Source: UBA9676 sp035532275 (GTDB lineage Bacteria > Actinomycetota > Actinomycetes > Streptosporangiales > Streptosporangiaceae). Taken from it: DNA of 64,000 bases. A program made the position numbers and the translations under genes. Shown here in pieces: positions 60,196 through 64,000 of the stretch; the first letter of the stretch is position 1; every line of letters starts with the position of its first letter. The notes beneath the pieces are model-generated. The model did not search any database. It saw nothing but the letters and a program-made list of their open reading frames with translations, and was not told the DNA's origin. Where the stretch lies: contig DATKRG010000225.1 in the NCBI GenBank assembly GCA_035532275.1, positions 37,790-101,789 on the forward strand, written 5' to 3'.

Positions 60196-62634
60196 CTACA
60201 GCGCCTGCTTGCGCTGGAGGTAGTTGAATGCGGCCCAGCCCACCGGTACCGGGAGCCAGAACGTCAGCAGCCGGAACAGCAGGACCGAGCTGATCGCTGT
60301 CGCGTTGCCCAGCCCGGCCGCGGTGAGCCCGGCGGACAGGGCGACCTCGACCGCGCCCAGCCCGCCCGGGGTCGGGGCGGCCGACCCGAGCGCGCTGCCG
60401 GTCAGGTACACCACAGCGACGCTCGCGATGGATACGGACCCGCCGAGCGCGTGCACGCTGGCGGACAGGCACAGCACATAGATAAGGGTCAGGCCGAGCG
60501 CGCCGCCCAGGCCCTCGGCCAGCTTGCGCGGCCTGTGCGCGAGGTCGAGCAGCCGGGGCAGGACCTGCCCGAGCGTGGGCACCAGCCGGGCCCGCAGCAG
60601 CCGCCGTCCCCGCGGCACCGCCATCGCCGCGAGCAGCAGCACCACCAGCCCGGCCAGGACGTAGTACACCCAGACCGGCGGCCGCAGCGAGTGGAGGTGA
60701 GCCGCCCCGGTGATGGCCGCGAAGATGACAAGCAAAGACATATGCAGAACGAAGGCTGTCACCTGGGCCGCGCCCACGCTCGCAGTCGCCTTGGTGGGGG
60801 AGACCCCGCTGCGCTGCAGGTAGCGGATGTTGAGCGCGGCGCCGCCCACGGCCGCTGGGGTGACGAGCGTGACGAACGAGGCGGCGAGCTGGGCGAGCAC
60901 GGTCCGGGTGAACCGCAGCCGTTCCAGCACGAAGCCGGTCAGCGAGGTCGCGGCCGCCGGGTAGGTGAGCGCCGACAGGACCAGGGCCACTCCGGTCCAC
61001 TGCCACTGCGCGTGCCGGATGAGGCTGGCGAAGTTGACCTCGGCCACCTGCCCGGCCAGGACATACGCCACGATGACCCCGGCGACCAGGCTCACCAGCG
61101 TGCGCGGGCGCACCCGCTCCAGCTGGACCGGGGCGGGTGCGTCGCCGTTCGGGGCGGCGGCGAGCAGCCGCGCGCGCAGGGCGGGCAGGACGTCGTGCCG
61201 GCGGCGCAGTGCCGTCCGGGTGCTGCGGTACAGCGCCACCGGCTGCAGCAGCGGCAGCACCCCGGCCAGCTTCGCCGCACCCACCTCGGCGAGCGCGCCG
61301 TCGGCGGCCTTGTCCGGGCCGACCAGCAGGGCCAGCTCGGCCAGCAGCTGGGCCAGGTCCAGGCGGCGCTGCAGCTCACTGGCGGCCACGTCGCCGTTGC
61401 CGGGGTCCAGCAGCACCACCCCGCCGTCGGCGGTGACCAGGATGCGGTCCGCGGTGAGCGCCCGGTGGGTGATGCCGTGGGCGTGCATCCGCAGCACGGT
61501 GTCCCACACCCGGCTGAGCAGGGCATCGTTCGGCGGGGAGGCGAACTCGGCCAGGGTGACTCCCTGGCAGTGGTCGTAGGCCAGCACGGTAGCGTCGGGG
61601 CCCGCCCGGACGGCGGCCCGCAGCCGCGGCGTCGCCACCGAGGCGTTGACCATCGCGTAGGACAGCAGCGCCGACCGCTCGACAGCGTGCTCCAGCGACA
61701 GCGGCGCACCCCGGGCCACCTGGCTGCGCAGCCGCACCAGCCGGTAGGCGCGGTACAGCGCGCCCGCGGCTTCCTGGTCGCGGTCGAACACGGCGACGTC
61801 GAGATGATCACCGTCGCAGGTGGTCGCGGCGTAGGAACGGCTCGCGGCGCCGGCCTCCGTCTGGCGGCTAATCGTTGCCACCGGCAGGCCCGCGGAGCTC
61901 AGCGTTTCGGCGATCTCCTGTGCCCCCGGCCGCTGCGAGGGCAGGCCAGCCCCGTACCGCACCGCGAGGCCCACCGTCTCGCCCAGCACCAGGGTGATCG
62001 CCAGCGACAGGGCGGTGGCGTGGATCGCCACCAGGCTGGTGATCGCGTACGCGCCGACGGTCAGCCACACGGCGGCCCGCCAGCGCGGGCGGCCGGACAG
62101 ATCGATGACGGCGACGTAGGCGGCGAACGCAGCCAGGTAGCCGTCGAGCGGCGCGGTGTGGGTCAGGCCGCTGCGGGTCACGGTGAGGACCTGGTACAGG
62201 TCGGTGGCGTCGGGCAGCCGCAGCAGCGCGTTCGCCGCCACCACCACGCCGACGGTGACCGCGCTGGTCGCGAGCGCCTCGCCGAGCCGCCGCGGCTGCC
62301 TGCGGGCGAACTGGCGGGCCGCCAGCGCCACTGGCAGGATCAGCAGCGCCAGCCCGGACGCGATCGCCAGCAGGGTGAGCAGCGTCCCGGGCAGATGGCT
62401 CCCGCCCGCCGCGATGTCGGTTTCCGCGCCGTTCGCGGTGGCACGCGCCACCAGGCCGGTGCCCGCCAGGACGACCAGCCCGGCGCAGCCCGCGACCAGG
62501 CGGAGCAGATCGGCCGGCTTGCGGACCCGGCGCTCCTGGTGGTCCTCGATGACGACGGCCGGCCCGGTGGCCGGGCCGGCCTGCTCGCCGGGCGCGCCGG
62601 AAGGCGGCGGCGGGTCGGGTCCGGGCGTCGTCAC
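60196..62634 (-). CDS. Fusion of a protein-kinase-like domain and a LPG-synthase-type flippase
   Basis: 812 residues. Six or so TM helices in the N-terminal ~220 residues (LLRLVAGCAGLVVLAGTGLVA and on), a kinase-like cytosolic domain (~230-460; VRLRSQVARGAPLSLEHAVERSALLSYAMV, YDHCQGVTLAEFASPPN, HGITHRALTADRILVTADGGVVLLDPGNGDV, where HRALTADRIL resembles the HRDL catalytic loop with D replaced by A), then the flippase-like UPF0104 membrane domain (~500-810, TPAAVGGAALNIRYLQRSGVSPTKATASVG; PTPGGLGAVEVAL). Missing the catalytic Asp suggests a pseudokinase of the RIO type. Lipid transport is inferred. Start ATG at 62634. Confidence 0.8.
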   Translation of the reverse strand: MTTPGPDPPPPSGAPGEQAGPATGPAVVIEDHQERRVRKPADLLRLVAGCAGLVVLAGTGLVARATANGAETDIAAGGSHLPGTLLTLLAIASGLALLILPVALAARQFARRQPRRLGEALATSAVTVGVVVAANALLRLPDATDLYQVLTVTRSGLTHTAPLDGYLAAFAAYVAVIDLSGRPRWRAAVWLTVGAYAITSLVAIHATALSLAITLVLGETVGLAVRYGAGLPSQRPGAQEIAETLSSAGLPVATISRQTEAGAASRSYAATTCDGDHLDVAVFDRDQEAAGALYRAYRLVRLRSQVARGAPLSLEHAVERSALLSYAMVNASVATPRLRAAVRAGPDATVLAYDHCQGVTLAEFASPPNDALLSRVWDTVLRMHAHGITHRALTADRILVTADGGVVLLDPGNGDVAASELQRRLDLAQLLAELALLVGPDKAADGALAEVGAAKLAGVLPLLQPVALYRSTRTALRRRHDVLPALRARLLAAAPNGDAPAPVQLERVRPRTLVSLVAGVIVAYVLAGQVAEVNFASLIRHAQWQWTGVALVLSALTYPAAATSLTGFVLERLRFTRTVLAQLAASFVTLVTPAAVGGAALNIRYLQRSGVSPTKATASVGAAQVTAFVLHMSLLVIFAAITGAAHLHSLRPPVWVYYVLAGLVVLLLAAMAVPRGRRLLRARLVPTLGQVLPRLLDLAHRPRKLAEGLGGALGLTLIYVLCLSASVHALGGSVSIASVAVVYLTGSALGSAAPTPGGLGAVEVALSAGLTAAGLGNATAISSVLLFRLLTFWLPVPVGWAAFNYLQRKQAL

Positions 62635-62701
62635 CTGACGATCGTTTCACCAGGCCGCGAACTAGTACAGGTAGCCCATCTGGGCGCTTGTCCCCCTTGC
62701 G

Positions 62702-63184
62702 TTACCGCGGGGCGCTACCGGCGGCCGTGTCCCGGGCGCCCGGCGCGGCCTGCGCCGCTTCCAGGTGCTGCTTCATGCCTGCCCAGATGGCCCGCTCCTG
62801 GCGCCTGCCGGCCCAGGCGATGACCGGCGCGAGGAGCTTGACGGCGCCTGTGGGCCGGACCTGCCACGACCACCGCATCCGCGTCCCCGCCGGGACGGGC
62901 TCGAAGGTCAGCCCCCCCGTGATAACGGCCTGGCGCATGGTCGTGGTGGAGGCCAGCCGTGCCGGCCGGTCGTAGCCGGTGAACTCGATCAGCAGGTCCG
63001 TATCACGGCCCATCGACCTGACCGCGGAGCGGAACCGGGTCCCCTGCCCAACCGGGCCCGGGGTCACCTTGTCGGCGCGTATCATCCGCGGGTTGTACTG
63101 CGGTTCGTTGCGCTGGTCGGCGACATAGTCGAAGACCACGTCCACGGGCCTGCCAACCACGATCTCGCCTTCGATCCTCGCCAT
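62702..63184 (-). CDS. SRPBCC-family (polyketide cyclase/dehydrase-like) protein
   Basis: 160 residues. Start-like helix-grip fold that binds hydrophobic ligands in a pocket: IVVGRPVDVVFDYVADQRNEPQYNPRMIRADKVTPGPVGQGTRFRSAV, TMRQAVITGGLTFEPVPAGTRMRWSWQV. ATG at 63184, GGGGGTG about eight bases upstream. Ligand and function unknown. Single gene, in the same direction as the flippase and SDR genes. Confidence 0.85.
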   Translation of the reverse strand: MARIEGEIVVGRPVDVVFDYVADQRNEPQYNPRMIRADKVTPGPVGQGTRFRSAVRSMGRDTDLLIEFTGYDRPARLASTTTMRQAVITGGLTFEPVPAGTRMRWSWQVRPTGAVKLLAPVIAWAGRRQERAIWAGMKQHLEAAQAAPGARDTAAGSAPR

Positions 63185-63322
63185 CTCGCACCCCCGTGAT
63201 CTGCCCCATCATCAGATCGCGATCGTCGCCGCGACGGCAGAGGCGAAGGTCCCCGGGCGCGCACCCGGGCAGACGGTGTGGGACGTCAGCCAAGCGCCGG
63301 GACTCGCCTGGCCCTGGACCGG

Positions 63323-64000
63323 CTAGGCCGGGACCGTTTGGCCTCCGATGGGCTGCTGGCCGGTCGCGGTTATTGGCTGGCCTGGCCGGTACATCTGCGG
63401 CGGCTTGTTCCCGGCCAGCATGCCGCCGTCCACCGGGATGACGGCCCCGGTGATGAACGACGACTGCGGCGAGCAGAGCCAGAGCACGGTCTGCGCCACC
63501 TCGGCCACGGTCCCGATCCGGCGCATGGGGGTGGCGAGCCCGGCCAGCCGCTGCGCTTGTGGGCCGGCCGCCTCCAGATGGTGGGTCAGGATCGGCCCCG
63601 GTGCCACCACGTTGACCCGGATGCCCTGGTCGGCGTAGTCGAGCGCGGCGACCTTGCTCAGGCCGATGACCCCGGCCTTGCCGGCCACGTAGGCGGCGAG
63701 ATTGGCGGTGCCGTTCACGCCGGCGACCGAGGCCATGTTGACGATGGCGCCGCCGCCCGATCGCAGCATGGCGGGGATCTGGAACTTCATGCCGAGGAAC
63801 GTGCCGCCGATGGTGGTGGCGATGCCCCGGTCGAACGCGGCCGGGTCGACGTCGGCGAGCGGTGCTGGCAGCGGGCCGCTGGTGGCGTTGTTGAACGCGG
63901 CGTCCAGCCGCCCGAACGCCGTGATCGCCACCTCGGCAAGTTCGCGCACCGAGTCCGCGTCGGTGACGTCGGCCCGGACGGGCTGCGCCCGCCCACCGCG
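63323..64000 (-). CDS. SDR-family oxidoreductase (5' end outside window)
   Basis: C-terminal ~225 residues of a short-chain dehydrogenase/reductase. Visible: FGRLDAAFNNATSG (Asn region), VNMASVAGVNGTANLAAYVAGKAGVIGLSKVAAL with the catalytic Ser, Tyr and Lys (YVAGK), the PGPILT loop and FITGAVIPVDGGML. The nucleotide-binding Gly motif and start codon are beyond base 64000 on the minus strand. The tail after MLAGNKPP is Pro/Gln-rich. NAD(P)H-dependent; substrate unknown. Confidence 0.93.
   Translation of the reverse strand, partial: RGGRAQPVRADVTDADSVRELAEVAITAFGRLDAAFNNATSGPLPAPLADVDPAAFDRGIATTIGGTFLGMKFQIPAMLRSGGGAIVNMASVAGVNGTANLAAYVAGKAGVIGLSKVAALDYADQGIRVNVVAPGPILTHHLEAAGPQAQRLAGLATPMRRIGTVAEVAQTVLWLCSPQSSFITGAVIPVDGGMLAGNKPPQMYRPGQPITATGQQPIGGQTVPA

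Overview
The window is a gene-dense piece of a high-GC actinobacterial chromosome. The evidence is the mycothiol gene mshA, CarD, a SenX3/RegX3-type phosphate two-component pair, an LCP cell-wall ligase, GTG starts, GC-rich spacers, and several genes whose -10 box lies 6-7 bases before the start codon with no ribosome-binding site (leaderless transcripts). The core gene order gpmA / senX3-regX3 / carD / ispF / cysS / rlmB is the one I know from Streptomyces and its relatives. The FxSxx-COOH cluster would fit a streptosporangial or related filamentous actinomycete. I cannot name the genus. I saw no rRNA, tRNA, CRISPR array or transposase.

Layout. 1-6310: an ion-transport block with a CDF exporter, a KimA-like permease fused to an OB-fold, an Nramp transporter, and a soluble PRC/MgtE_N/CBS protein translationally coupled to it. 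6588-9445: an LCP ligase and a CaiB/BaiF CoA-transferase. 9703-17760: a conserved backbone of CsoR, YbjN, MshA, GpmA, SenX3, RegX3, two envelope proteins, CarD and IspF. phoU and ispD are absent from the places I would expect. 17757-21302: homogentisate dioxygenase, with fumarylacetoacetase and a DUF2637 membrane protein on the other strand. 21352-23807: an accessory regulatory module with a HutC-type GntR regulator, a coupled small protein, an RsbW-like ATPase and frameshift-damaged small genes, set on a clear operator/promoter. 23919-30331: cysS, rlmB, an IclR regulator, a phospholipase C-like phosphoesterase and an alpha/beta hydrolase.

30334-39597 is the most interesting region. It is one minus-strand operon encoding a complete FxSxx-COOH peptide system. 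The 65-residue precursor FxsA ends in F-N-S-A-I. It is followed by the radical SAM/HExxH maturase FxsB, an AAC(3)-type acetyltransferase, two TIR-like proteins (one is FxsC), and a 1322-residue FxsT that joins a MinD-like ATPase, a TIR-like module, an NB-ARC NTPase and a TPR array. A candidate promoter precedes fxsA. A divergent, LexA-box-controlled alkB gene flanks it.

40560-50186: an intradiol dioxygenase facing a permease that lacks its first membrane helix, a lipoprotein/FtsH-like protease/HExxH protein/glutaminyl cyclase operon, a secreted beta-helix protein and thrB. 50110-60188: an amidase, a spermidine/putrescine-type ABC importer (potABCD-like) and a divergent catabolic operon (M20 hydrolase, FadR-type GntR, alpha/beta hydrolase, APC permease) with an operator on its start site. 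60196-64000: a pseudokinase-flippase fusion, an SRPBCC protein and the end of an SDR oxidoreductase.
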